Assembly (NCBI GenBank): GCA_023375675.1
Contig: JALQBC010000009.1
Location: 248,001-312,000 of the forward strand
Source: Cytospora piceicola
Lineage: Eukaryota; Ascomycota; Sordariomycetes; Diaporthales; Cytosporaceae
DNA length: 64,000 nt
Reading direction: 5' to 3'
The notes beneath the pieces are model-generated. The model did no database searches. It had not been told where the DNA came from and saw only the letters and a list, made by a program, of their open reading frames with translations. This document shows positions 33,714 through 46,552 of the stretch, in pieces. How positions within the stretch are numbered: the first letter of the stretch is position 1; each line of letters begins with the position of its first letter. Both the position numbers and the translations under genes were made by a program.

Positions 33714-34055
33714 TTATTTCTTGCCGCTCTTCTTGATGCCCTGGCCACCGGTGTTGAGGGGGCCCTTGCCGCCGGACTTGGCGGCCAGTTCCTTTCGTGC
33801 CTTCTCATCTGTGTAATCGGACCTTGTCAGCGAACGTATCCTAGGAGACGGGCCAGAGTTGCGGAGAATATAGGAACATACCGGCTCTCTTCTTCTCAAG
33901 GTAAGCCAGGTCATCCTCGTCGAGGTCCTTGGGTCCCTTCTTGGGGGCCTTGAGAGGCTTGGCCTTGCCACCTGTGTTTTCGCATGTCAGCAGAGGTCGC
34001 CATGCGGATGGGGTTTGTTTGGATCTGGCGTACCGTCACGGTTGGTTCCACCCAT
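33714..34055 (-). CDS. TMA7: translation machinery-associated protein 7
   Basis: 68 residues encoded in three exons: 34055-34034 (22 nt, MGGTNRD), 33971-33882 and 33808-33714. Both introns (62 and 73 nt) split a glycine or aspartate codon and keep frame. The product reads GGKAKPLKAPKKGPKD, DEDDLAYLEKKRA, DEKARKELAAKSGGKGP and ends GGQGIKKSGKK. These are the hallmark segments of Tma7 (CCDC72 in animals), a small, very basic ribosome-associated protein conserved across eukaryotes. Length matches the family. Divergent from the Prp4 kinase gene. Confidence 0.95.
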
Positions 34056-34721
34056 TTTGACTTGTAAAAAAAAACCTCGTAGGAGAATGGTGTATGTTTG
34101 GGCGAGCAATTAGAACGGCTTGAGTAGAGGTTTGCGGAAGAGAGCAGAGGAGTGAGATGTGAGGAGTCGGAACGTTAGAAAAGAAAATGTAGAGGGGGCA
34201 AGGAGGCGGCGTCTTGGGGTTCTAGAACCCTGAGAATTATCGGCCTGGCTCCTTCCGAATCTGGAATATCATAGCATGTCTCCAGACGACTCTTATCGAT
34301 AAGAACTTGGCCCATCTCCCAAAGCTGACTCATCAACCTAGTGTAGCAAGTTGGATGACCTCGACTTGTAATGTCAACGGCGGCTGGTCTTCTGATGCTG
34401 TAGCTTTCGACGCAACGACCACAACAATTTTCTCCTTGTTCTTATTGCGTGGTATTTCACCGCTATCATAGCTCCCAAATTTGTCTTATTCTCAGTCGAG
34501 AATCCTTACTACACCATTCGATTGCTCCGGACCATGTCCTGAGTCTACGAAGTGTTGACAGGATTGATCCGGTTGGCCTCTATTTTCCTGCTTACTGCTG
34601 AGAGAATCAATTGAGTTGACTGACACGTGCAATTTTGCATTGAAAAAGATAGAGGATCATCCCCGTCCGTCCATCAACAAATCAAAGAGCACCGGGCACC
34701 CGGTCCTACATGTTGCGCAAC
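34056..34721. promoter_or_regulatory. bidirectional promoter of TMA7 and PRP4
   Basis: About 0.65 kb between divergent start codons of two housekeeping genes. No TATA box stands out. An ATG at 34710, four codons before 34722 and in frame, may be an alternative Prp4 start. Confidence 0.5.
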
Positions 34722-37700
34722 ATGTCCAGCAGCTCCGACGAAGGCGAGATCAGGGAGAAAGGAGTTGAGGATTCCAAGGCATCTACACTGCCTCAGCTTG
34801 AAGCGAACGGTGTTGACCGTCAGGACAGAATCCGAAACAGAAACCCGCGCTCTCCCGGCCATGGCGACCACCCTTCGCGACAGCCCATTTCGCCGCGTGG
34901 CTACAAGAGACCCCGCGACGATGACCGCGAATCTCCCTATCGTGGGGGTAGAGGCGGTTCGGATCCACGTCGCTTCAAAGTCCACTACGAGGACGCTCCC
35001 CCATCGCGAAGTCGGAATGGGACCGATGTTACAAACCCCCCAACCTCGCGAGGACGCTACGAAGACCTAGATCGCCCGTCTGGCTCCCGATATTACGACC
35101 CTCGAGATCGCCCATCGGGCACGAGTCGGCACGACGACCGCGATCATGACTCTCGCAGGGCCGACAAACGACCTCGTACACGAAGCCCATCTCCGTACAG
35201 GTCCGGCCGTGGCGGCGGAAATGGGAGGAATGGCCGGGGCAGAGGTGATGCCGGACGCTCTGGCCGAACCTTTCCAGGCGAGCAGGCAAGCTTCAATAAG
35301 AACGGTGCACAGACTGTCAAGTCAGTACGGGATAACACCGCGTTCAAGCGGTTCCCTGACGCCGAAGCCAGAGACTTTTCCAAAGACGTTGCTAAATCTG
35401 ATCAAGGTGCCACGGATAAGCGCATGGCTGATAAGACTTCCCATCTGCACATAGAGTATGGCACCCATTCCGTTCGAGTCTCCGGACAGCATCTGAATTT
35501 GAGCAGTGATTCCCGGGATACTCCTAAAGAGTCGGGGCAAGGGCCAGAACAAGACTGGGAGGAACCGAAACCTCTTGACGAAGAAGCGGAAATCGAACGC
35601 CGAAGACGTCGCCGGGAGGCACTTCTAAGGAAGTCTCGCGCTTCGACCCCTTTGCTTGTCCAGGCTGTCCAGGCTAACACACATGAACTTGCCACTGAGG
35701 CTTCTTCCGAGGCTATGACGCCGCAAATGACCCCTAGAACACCCGCTTCCGGTAAGAATTCCCGTGTCTCGACTTATATACATCTTGCTAATGGTTCAGA
35801 CGTGGCCTCACCGGCCGGGCGCGCTCCGGGTAGCTTGTCGCCAGATGCCCTTGCCATCGCCGATGACCGCCAACTGATCAACACCCATGGCGAGATCAAG
35901 GTCGACGAGGAAGACGGACCATCAGCAGCAGACTACGATCCAACTGCCGACATGAGGGAGGATGAGCGTCGAGATGAGATGCGAAATGGCAACGTGGGGC
36001 TGCATGGCGAAGAACTCCGCGAGCCTGTGGCTGCCCAGGACGTGGATGAACCGATGACGACCACAGAAGCAGACAACGCGGGTGACGACGATGATTTCGA
36101 TATGTTTGCCGAGGACTTCGACGAGGAGAAACTCGCTGCACCAAGAGCAGTGCCGAAGGCAAAGGCCCCGACCGAAGATCCCGTCGCTCTGCAGGGAGGT
36201 AAGGGCGGCGGCATACTCGACGACGACGATAAGGATGGCTACTACAAGTTTCGTCCGAGCGAGATCTTGAATGGTCGGTATCAAATCCAGTCAGGTCTCG
36301 GAAAGGGTATGTTCTCAGGCGTCGCCAGAGCTGTTGACGTTACAAACAAGCAGCTGGTTGCCGTCAAGATCATGAGAAACAATGATGCGCTGAAGAAGGG
36401 TGGCTTCACTGAGATTGCCATTCTTGAAAAGCTTAACTCTGCTGATCCAGAGAACAAGAAGCACATCGTCAAGTTCGAGCGTTCGTTTGAGCACAAGGGT
36501 CACCTTTGCATGGCTTTCGAAAACTTGAGTCTGAATCTCAGAGAAGTATTGAAGAAGTTCGGCAACAATGTCGGCATCAATCTCCATGCAACAAAGGCGT
36601 ATGCGCACCAAATCTTCATGGCTTTGGCACACATGCGCAAATGCAGCATCATCCACGCCGACTTGAAGCCCGACAACATCTTGGTCAGTAGTCTCACTGC
36701 ATTTTCAACACGGCAACTGCATACTGACAGTGATGCAGGTAAATGAACAGCGCAACGTCCTCAAGATTTGCGACTTAGGAACAGCCATCGATCGATCTGA
36801 TGCGGCAACAGCACACAACGAAATCACCCCGTACCTTGTCAGTAGGTTCTATCGAGCCCCAGAGATCATCCTGGGAATGCCTTTTGAGTATGCCATTGAC
36901 ATGTGGTCCATCGGCTGCACACTTTACGAACTCTATACGGGCAAGATACTATTCACGGGTGACAGCAATAACCAGATGCTGCGGGCGATCATTGAGATCC
37001 GTGGCAAGTTGAGCCCCAAGCTCTATCGCCGTGGTCAGCTCTGGCAGATGCACTTCGACGACATGGGGAATTTTGTCAGCCAGGAAAGGGACAAGATCCT
37101 GAACAAGGTTCGTCACAACTTTTCTTGATTCATCCATCGCCTGTTCCCATTCCATGGCCCCTTTCACTTTCACCGGCACAGCATTCAAGAATGCAGTGCA
37201 TGGTTGCTCGGTCGCGAGACTGCTATTTTGGAATGCCTGCCCACCTGGATCTGCTGCCGTGTGAGTCGTGCTAAGCGCCGCTGCTGTGCGATTTCATGCA
37301 TGCGAGCGACCCACAGGCAACATGAGCAACTTCATCGAGCTTATGCAGGATTGTCATGATTCCTCTTCCCGCCAGTTGCGGCCGGCCAGAAAGGCGACCC
37401 ATATTGTGGTCCTGCAGTCAGCAAAGTCCGATGGCAGAGGCACGAGTGGTCTTCGCCCTGCAGAAGCTTGCGTAGTCGCTGGGCCACCAGGCCACATCTT
37501 CGGCATCCTAGTGACGACTGTTTGCCATTTCTACGATGGTTAGGAATCCATCATTTGCAGCAGCGGCCCGTTTATGCGGCCCGCAACCATCTGCATCTGA
37601 CTTGCATCCTTCTTATCACCCATATCCATCCTACCAGATCCTTCCGTCGCTTGGCAAGGTTACCCACTGTAAGGAGATAGTGTTCTCAGCGCTGACCAAC

Positions 37701-37939
37701 TTTTGGACCTGCAGACAACAGTCAGAATTTTGCCCGTGGTCAAGCCAACTCGGGACCTCCGCACGCGCCTCATGGTCGCATCAAGCGGCATGGACGAGGC
37801 CGAGGCCAGGCACCTCAATCTTTTCCATGACCTCCTTGACCGCTGCCTGGCTGTCAACCCCGAAAAGAGGATCACGCCTTCGGACGCGCTGAAGCATCCC
37901 TTTTTTCTGGAGAGGATTGGCGCATCTACACGGCGATAA
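34722..37939 (+). CDS. prp4: Prp4-type serine/threonine kinase (spliceosomal, CMGC/DYRK group)
   Basis: Three exons: 34722-36683, 36739-37107, 37715-37939; 851 residues (855 from ATG 34710). I prefer 34722 because MSSSSDEGEIRE is the usual family start. The N-terminal ~480 residues are disordered and rich in Arg/Ser/Asp with RS- and RGG-like patches, as in spliceosomal proteins. The kinase domain begins FRPSEILNGRYQIQSGLGKGMFSGV; the VAVKIMRNN lysine is present. The catalytic loop is HADLKPDNIL and the magnesium motif is DLG (ICDLGTAID), both characteristic of Prp4/PRPF4B rather than defects. SRFYRAPEIILG is the activation segment. The end, LLDRCLAVNPEKRITPSDALKHPFF, completes the domain. Prp4 phosphorylates tri-snRNP proteins to activate the spliceosome. 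Intron 2 is 607 nt, far longer than any other here. Confidence 0.93.
37108..37714 (+). other. unusually long intron 2 of the Prp4 kinase gene
   Basis: 607 nt from GTTCGT to CTGCAG, joining DKILNK to TTVRILPVVKP at phase 0. Other introns in this window are 49-128 nt. It has no open frame with kinase similarity. It may hide a micro-exon or a nested RNA; no clear C/D-box pair was found by eye. Confidence 0.6.
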
Positions 37940-40900
37940 AAGGGGAGTGAGTGTATATTTGAAAGAACGGTTGCATTAACAAGGGTATTTGGAAAGGTTG
38001 AGGGGAGGAGTATTGCGATGTGTGAAGTTGACTTTGGACAGCCTCTGTTGACTCCCACGCATACATTGTGGTTACTTATCAAGGCCAATGCCCGACCTTC
38101 CTCAGTAGATGGGCAGATAGATGCATAGATAGTATGGACACGTATTGAGGCTCAAGCACCTGTGCTTGCCCACATGCTTGCCATGAGACTTCAATTAGGC
38201 ACGTTGGCATTCTGACGATACAGACCCCAAAGTCTCACGGAATTCCACAACATCGGGAGCGATGGACCCTCTGTGCGGCAACTCTGCCATCTCCTAGGGT
38301 GATGGATGCTCTGATCAAGCGACTGCATTCCAACCGGATCCTGCTCACTCAGCTCTAGTATCCCTCGCCAGGCTTCGTTGGTTGCTAGTGCTTGTCACCT
38401 TGCCAGCGCCCTCACCATTGAGCTGCATTTCCACGACAGGGAAGCAGAGTTAGGGCTGGCTGGGCTGAGTGAGGCCCGGCCTGATCGCCGCACGTTTGCA
38501 GTAATTATTACACTACCATCACAGGTGGGATGGGGAGGAAGAAAGAAAAAAAGAGGGAGAAGGGAAGGGCGGAAAGGAAGGAGGAATCCTATTCTCGTCC
38601 CACCAGCGCTGCAGGGCCGGACGATTCGAGACATGCAACCAGTTGGATCGCTGTGATTGCGGCACAACATTGGAGTTAGTCGTGTATGTATGTGTGTGCC
38701 GGGGCGCACGGACGGGGGCCCTGGGGTTGAGAGACATGTGCTGCCATCAAATATGCAGGTGACCGAGACAACAGGGCCAGCTGGCTGGGGTTGTGTGCGA
38801 CGCTCGGGCAAGCTCTGGGGTTCGAGATGCTTCAGCTCATCTAATAATTGATTGATGTATTCCGCGTTGCTGGGGAGCCCCGGATATTGCGGTGGCGTAT
38901 CATGAAGAGCTCTATTGTCCCTGGGTCTCGGCCTTACGTCCACAGCCTCGCTCTATCAACTGATCTACCGGTCCAACCTGCCCACTGTAAGCAGGTGAGT
39001 CCAGCGGCGTAAGCGCTGTCCGGGGCAAACTTCTCGCGTTTTCCAAGTACGGACGTACTACGCCGCAGGTCCACCCGATCACAAGACAGTCGCCATACGG
39101 CTCAGCAATAAGACAAATCTTATTTCCCGTGGTCCAAGCAAACACGACATACCCACACCCACCACACCTTGTTCACAACCCGTCTGAGTAAGACACCCCC
39201 CGCCCGACAAGTAGAAGAAGGCAAACAGCGGCACAGTCCAGTAGACATGAGGCAAAGCAAAACATCTCAGCTCTAAGATGGCTGGATTGAGGTGGCGCTT
39301 GTGTGACGAAAAGAGCGCTCACTCTCTGACCATTAGGGAGGAGGGGGGGGGGCAAAATGCTACTCCTGGGAGGATGCGCCTCGCCGGTCGCGATAACTGG
39401 TCCTCCAAAAGACCATGGAGTCTGATATCGTCGGGCCACAGGCTCTTTCCGGAAAGGTGCCTGCCTACCTCTTTGGTGCGGCATGTCATCGAGCCACGAT
39501 GGTGGCCCTCGAAGGATCCAGCCTCGTCATCTTCGAGATCCCATATTCCAGATCCAGATCCACACATGTCATATTGACCGACCTGAGTAAGCACCGTGGG
39601 ACCACACTGGCGAGCCCGCTCCCGCTGGGCGACACGCCGTCCCGAGCTTCTGTCCGACGGCGTCTGCCCGCCCCAAGCGTGGTAACGAATACACACGGCC
39701 GCAGAATCGCCGGTGTAACCCGGGGTAGCTCACCCTCACCAGCCAGCATGAGAATCCTCCCGGGAATCCCCCCGAGGCATTTGCCTCGGGCAGCCGCATA
39801 TTAATGATGCTCGCTCATGTAAGCATCCGTCCAGCCCGGTACCCCGTATCAGATGGACATGCACCCGGGAGGATGCAAAGGGATCGGACGAGGTAGGGGG
39901 GATGGGGAGGCTGACGAGTCGCCTCTCTCTCGCTTCGGACCAGTCTGTCGGTTCGGTGCATGTCCCTGAAGGAGCACTCACCGTAGGAGGATCACTTGAC
40001 ATGAACCACTCGATAACCAGGAACACTGTTCACGACTCTGGGCGTCTGGTTGCAGCTTCTTGCGCAAACGCCAAGACGTCATTTGGCGATCCTGAGCGTC
40101 CCATCGTTAGAAGATGGATCTGAAAGCAGTCGAAACAGTCTTGACCGTTGCAATATTCATGACTGGCATTATTGACCAAAAAGCCGGGGCAACCTGGGCA
40201 TGTCTTTGCGAGCTTAGACTCAGCCCTTCACTGCTACATATTGTCAGGCTGCTATTTCGCATCTAGAGAAAGGGGCCGCATCGATCTGGACAGAGTAACG
40301 TCCCTGACATGCTCACAACACTGGAGTATGTGGGTCGGTACATAGTATTTGGACCCCGTTCTCACGCTACCCAGAGACCGACCATGCAAGCCCCAACCCG
40401 ATCTAGCCTCCCCCGGCTGCTTGGGTTGCTCTGGGTTGTTTGGGAAAGTAACCGGACTGCCACTGGCGTCCCAAAGCTAGGACCACATTCCAAAAGGATG
40501 CCGTCGACGCCGCCCATCACTCCGTTCCGGTTGGTCGGGGGGGTGGGAAAAAGTTATGGGGAAGTGGTTTAGGGTGGTGTGGCGCATTTCATCATCAAAC
40601 TCTGGAAACTATCGAAGACCAGCGAGATTGACATGGAGATTGGGACAGTATGGACGATCAAGAAACGTGGTCTCGTCTCACAGTGTCCGCCAGCCCTGGT
40701 TTGTCCCCATCGCCGCCTGGGATGAAGCCTACAAGATTGGAGGAGCGATGATCGCTCTAGCGACACGCCATGGGCAAACGCCTGCACGATCAAACCTTCT
40801 CAATCTTTCGTTGGTCTTGACGGCACTGATCATCGCTCGCTACGTAAACGCTATATCGTCAAGATGAGATTATGAGAGGCCCTGAACCATGACCTGCAGG

Positions 40901-42500
40901 GTCTTGACATCATATCATTCCAAGGTCCAGGGGCTGTGCTTCACGTACAGTACCACAGTAAAGTACTCAGGGTACCACGCCTATAGTCAAGCAGATAGCT
41001 GTCCAGAAAAGGTAAATGTCAACCGAGGCCCCCCAGATGGGCCGCGACGGGAGCCCGAGAATGAGGCTCGCCGGGGCCAAGGGGTTTCGAATCCGACAAG
41101 AATGCTGCACTGCACTGCACGGTGACCTCCTGGGTCTGTTCGCCAGATTGGATGCGGAGAAAGATCGGTGGGGGGGCTTGGTTTGAAAACAGGTCCAACC
41201 TCCATCCCCGGTCCCGTGATTGTCGACACGGTCGGAGACATTGTTGTTTTGGGGGGGACACAGGGTGTGTCTCTTCTGATGATCATGCCCTCTCTCACTG
41301 GTGCTGACTGCCTTGCTCACCGCTCTCATCTGAATCTGACGCGATCCCAGTACGCGGGGCTTTGAGCACACATCTCCAAAGACAGACACAGACAGTACAG
41401 CGACATGCATGATTTGGATACCGCCGTCAAGGGTTTGTTTCAACGTCAGTCGTCCTGCGTGGATAGACCGGAGTGAAACGCCCGAAGTAGATGACGCCCC
41501 GGGCGCCCGTCCGAGAGGCATTGCGCGAAACAAACCCCTCCCCTCCTCCCGAGCCAGTGGGACAAAGGGGGATTACCGCGGTAGGTGCGCCTATACAGCT
41601 TACCTCACTTGCAATATGCGTTTCACATGTGGTCTCTCCCAATGACCAAGTAATGAAGCCCTGGAAGCATATCGAGATGTTAGTGCTTGGGTGCTTCTAG
41701 AAGATCGGCCGCATGTCTCTCCCGACGTACGTAGAGGGCGGCTTAGCCAAAACCATGCTTACCATGGCCTGAGACATGACCGGGAGGAAACATGTGTTCC
41801 CTTGATTCAACATGTCGTACGTACGTACGTACACAGTATTGAAGATCACAGCCTCCCAGCTGACGTATTGTGAAGTCTCGGTTTGTTGTTGATGGGTGTT
41901 GCTGTATACACGACGGGATATACTTTGCCCATCTTGCAGCACGTTGGCCCAGCCGATGGGCTCTGTATGGTGGGTTAATTTTCCAGCGCGGTATCAGAGG
42001 TGTTCAACGGAGTTACTTATATGGGCGTTAAAAACAATATCGCTCAGGCCTAGCCATCCAAAAGTACGGCGTCTCCACGAGCATCGCTTGTAAGTCACGC
42101 ATAGTAGGACAGTGCCCACGAGGCCTAACACATCATCCGTCATGATCAACAACGGCCGCATGAGATACCAATGCCACGGTCAGTTGTGCGCGAGTCTTTG
42201 AACGCAAGTCTCGTTTCTCCTTGAAGAGTACGTGTGTGGTGTGTTTCGTGTAATACATATGTAAGGTCATACATGATACGACACCACCAGAAATCATGGC
42301 TCGAGGGCTCGGTTCATGTGAGCAATGCACAGGTGTTCAGCACTACTACAGTCATCCGTGACATATACGAACTATGAATCCGTACAGAACAGCATCCTCT
42401 AGCGCTCAACGTGCGCAATTGTCGCCGTGTTTAGAGTAAAAGGTTGGTAGGTGGACGTCCCCGTAGCGGCGTTACCGGTTAGTTTCAGGACCGATATTGC
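37940..42500. other. gene desert, left part, no confident gene
   Basis: 4.6 kb with many short frames on both strands but no family motif or spliceable model. A minus-strand stretch at about 38773-38910 has protein-like composition (YPGLPSNAEYINQLLDELK) but no start, partner exon or known family. A GTAC run lies at 41815-41832 and short G-runs are scattered. Confidence 0.5.
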
Positions 42501-42810
42501 TACCATAATGATCGACTATGGATCGCACGTTGCAGGGGCATAGCATCGAATTAATCCTCCGTCGATGCAACATCACATGTGCTCCTTCTAGAATACCTGG
42601 CCTTTGGCTGCGCTGAACTGACGGATGGGGCAAGATTTTGCTTCTTCACCGGCCTCGATGGATGCGACCTCTCAGCGGTTACGGGGTTACAGGCTGGCAA
42701 TGGCTGAATGATGATGATGGTTGTGACGATGATGGTGTTTGAAACCATGGATGTGTGCTCTGTTGACATTTCTAATGACAAAACATTTGGATGGGGGATA
42801 TTATCAGTGC

Positions 42811-42831
42811 ATACATACATACATACATACA
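42811..42831. repeat. (ATAC)n microsatellite
   Basis: About five tandem copies of the tetranucleotide. Confidence 0.85.
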
Positions 42832-43385
42832 TTACCTAGTGTAGTGTAGTATACGTAGGTAGTGTAGAACGTGGTAGTGGACCTTGGGCATCGATGGGAT
42901 CGAAGTGTGTGTTTTTCTCTCATGGTCATACACGTGTACGGATCCGTAGCTAGTGGCCGTAGGACGGGACGCTGGGACGATTACATTTCCCTGGGAGGGC
43001 ATCACGGCCGAGATTGCCATCGCCTTCCCGTGGTCGGTGGTCGGTGGAGGGGAGATCTCTCAATCTGCAGGTGAAAATCGGACATGGCCTCTGCTTGCGT
43101 GGCAGGCTGGCTGAGCTATCAGGCTATGTGTCCAGTGCGTCTTCCAGACTGGCCCAATTGTGGATATTTGATTCGATCAGTTGATCATGGATGTTCCCGC
43201 TTCTATCAGCTCCATTTATGTGAAGGCGCAGTCCCACGTTACTGGGTATTAGCAATGTTCAGCAATGTTAGCTGGTTAGCAATTGCTGTGGCTGACATTT
43301 GTGGCTGGCTGGTACCGTAATGAGGATTCGTTCTTGGTCCAGATGACCAGAGGTCCTGAGGAAGGACTACCAGACTACCTAGTGT

Positions 43386-43418
43386 ACTGGATACTGGATA
43401 CTGGATACTGGATACTGG
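43386..43418. repeat. (ACTGGAT)n tandem repeat
   Basis: Nearly five copies of a 7-bp unit, followed within 30 bp by a GAT/ATG trinucleotide run (about 43441-43463). Confidence 0.85.
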
Positions 43419-43751
43419 TTGGTATGTATCTGGGTCCGTGATGGTGATGATGATGATGATGATTGATTGACTCCCTCCGAGAGTCCCGGGGCGCCTTCCC
43501 TTCCATGAGCAGAGAAGCCAAGGCTACAAGTGCGTGCAAGGTCCTTCCCCGGCAGGCCCGGATGCCTCGGCCGTCCTTACCCGGGCCAACCTTCTTCATT
43601 ACCGTAATCCATTAGAAGCTCTGAGAAGGAAGGATCGCCCATCCATCTGGCATCGTCTTTGCTCATCACCGCTGATGACGGTGAAGTCACAAACTTCAAA
43701 GTTCACACAAAAGTTTCTCACCGTCTGCACATGTGGTACAGACTACATACC

Positions 43752-43769
43752 TACCTAGGTACCTAGGTA
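43752..43769. repeat. double TACCTAGGTA palindrome
   Basis: Two overlapping copies (43752-43761 and 43760-43769) of a palindrome that recurs through the intergenic DNA; a third copy is at 43891. Confidence 0.7.
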
Positions 43770-44212
43770 TCTAGATAGGCACCTATAGTGCATGCTTTGG
43801 GTTCGTCCAGAAAACCTTGGAAGTTCCTGCGACAGACCGACAGACAGACAAGACAGACTGCATGCGAAGCCCCGGAATACCCTGAATACCTACCTAGGTA
43901 CCTATGTGCAGCAGATTGCAACACAGTTCTGTCCTCTCTTCTCCGTTCTTTCCCATCACATCACCCAGTCATCACACTTATCCATCACTGATGTGTTCAT
44001 CCAGCGGTTCGCTGCACGGGCTGACATACCAAATCTACACCTGCCACTCACAGGACAGATGGGCCACTGGCAGCACCGCAGACCTGCAGGCTGAGGCCCT
44101 AGTGTATGTTACTGCGGCGCCAAAAAGAAAAACCAGACCATCCAAGACCACCCCATCCACGCAACCCACGCATCCAGGCATTCTGGCATCCTCGCATCCT
44201 GCCCACCCTGGT

Positions 44213-44255
44213 GGTACCTTAGTACCTTAGTACCTTGGTACCCTGGTACCCTGGC
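44213..44255. repeat. GGTACC-containing tandem repeat
   Basis: About four or five units of a 9-10-bp motif, GGTACCTTA/GGTACCCT, partly palindromic. Confidence 0.75.
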
Positions 44256-46552
44256 ATCCTTCCTCCGGATCATTGACTCATGGCCTGTTCTACCTGTTTA
44301 GCATTTTATCGAATGGCGAGGCGCCAGCCGGTTCCACTCACACCTCTGCGACACGAGGCAGCCAACCGTCTGGATTGGGCCATCGGGGGGTGGACAGTGA
44401 CAGGGTCCACTCTGAAGTCAATAACCCGTCAAATTAAGATGCGCATGACTGATTGGCACAAGAGCCAGCTCTTGCTCGAAGCTCTGGGCCGGGACCACAG
44501 GGTCACTACCACACACAGGGACAGCCTCATTTCCTTCTCTCGCCCCCTCGGCAACCTGCGACGCTAGCAAATCCCTGAAAATCCTGTGCATCACGGGGCT
44601 CCCTCACGAACATGGACTGCATCGACTGCATGGGCTGCATGGCTGCATGGCTATCGAAAAATGTCCGAGGCAGTGATTCGCCGCTTCTGGCCAATTACGG
44701 CTCGACAACCACGGGGCCCGTCGTGATTTTCCAGAAGATAGCCGTTGCACACTAGCAAGGCGTTGGTACTTCGACCGTTAAAGGTCCAAGGTGCAACAGG
44801 GCCTGAGGGCCAGCCGACAACGACGGACTGGCTCTCAAGCATCCCTTTCCGTGATGGGCTTGTTCATGATTACGGGCGTACAAGCAAAAGCCACCCCGTT
44901 GCCCTGATTCGGCCAGGTGAAGACATCAAGACCCCATGTTACTGAAAGCCCACCGGTCGACCGGGCGAGCCGCGCTTTGACTATCTCAAGGGCAATCTAT
45001 ATCTACTGTATGCTACTACATACTATGCAGCATGCAAATGTGTCGAGTGTGCCAGCCTGATTCTGGCTCCCGATTTGCCACAATCCCCTCCTCCCCCCTC
45101 GAGAGAAATCCCCAAGAGCTGTTCCCGAAGCTGGCGACGTTTTTTGCTAACTCCCACATTGGCATCCATGTTTTGTTTTGGTAGGTGTACCGGCGTCTAA
45201 GAATGTAAGGACACCGACAATGCACTGGCACTCCTATTGGCTGGTGCTGCCGCTAGCCAACATCTAAGACCGATCTCTACATCACCTGCTATGTCACCTT
45301 GCCCTACCGCTCATCTCATCCTCAATCCGTGAGAGGGTGGCGGTTGCAGAAAGCTGATGGTGGCCAGCAATGGGTGACCAATCACTACGAGTATTGTGGG
45401 TGGTGGCCCGGGCGAGTTCTAAATCCTGACAACCTGCTAGCAGACCAGCTAGGTTACTGCTAGGAGAACAATCGCAGATCGAAAGGTGGTGTCAGCGGCC
45501 ACTGATGACAACGAGTATTCACGACTGTGCCGTCTTAAGCCACCACGATGCAACTTCCGCGGCTAGCCAGTGACATATGTGTTATGTACTGCTGTGATCA
45601 ATGCCGAGTTGCTGCGAAAACCAGCGAGGCTGGGTGGGATGTCCGAAGAAAAGAGTACATTCCGTTTGCAGCAGCAGACGCCCGTAATATTGTCTTTCAT
45701 TACAGGATACCGATATTCGATCGCGCTGTTGTTGTCATTCTCTCGTCCATCGATTCTGCACGGATCATTCAATCACCAGTGATGACAACAACGAGTTGGC
45801 AGGCTCGTGTGAGAAACACCTCAGTTCCTGCACGGCTGTAAGACCACCCCGGTGTGGGGCTAGTCGACCCGTGTTTGCCATCGCCCATTCCAAGTTCAGG
45901 AGGCGGCGCTCCACCAGAATAGATTCCAAGGCGGTCGAAACCCCTGCTCCTTGTTAACTGGGGCATTCCATGCCTGCAGGCTAGGATGTGGGTCACTGCA
46001 TATGGATTGTAGCACTGTGTGTTCAAGGATCCCCCATCCACACGGATGTCTCGAGGTTGCAGGGCCTCGAGATGAATATGTACTGGGCAAGCCCTCTTCA
46101 TCAACCAGAGCGGCCTCTTGCCATGCATCACCTTCATACAGCGATATCCTTCACCTCAACTTACCTTCAAAAACAACAAACTTCACCTTTCCGTCAACGA
46201 ACAGGATTTGGAGACTCATCTAACCTTCCGCCTCATCCGCACTTCGCAGTTGGATCCCACTTTCCATTTGCGTACAGAGTATCGCCGCTTGACTCGTCTA
46301 TTCGACGTCATCTCTACCACCAGGACGGCCCAGGAAACTCCCACGACTTAGGAATAGGACAAAGACTCCCGCAGTCTGATTCTTGGATTACCGGATCACC
46401 CCAACTTGGATATATGCCGTCTGCATCGACTTGAATTTCCTTTTGTGTGGTTTTTTTTTTTTTTTTTTTGGACTCAACAAAGCCCGACCCCGTTCCCATC
46501 CGAGGAAAAAGGAATCTGCCAGGACTCCCGGTTCACTTTTATATCCGATATC

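Larger units (their letters stand above)
42501..46552. other. gene desert, right part, and leader of the Ran1-like kinase
   Basis: No confident gene. Rich in short tandem repeats, listed separately. The last ~400 bp are pyrimidine-rich and include a T run at about 46451-46469, as often seen before fungal start codons. Possibly a long regulatory region of the kinase gene. Confidence 0.45.

Noticed and set aside
34627..35070. Alternative frame over the Prp4 N-terminus
   Set aside because: The Prp4 frame continues into the kinase domain and begins with the family start; this one is a shadow.
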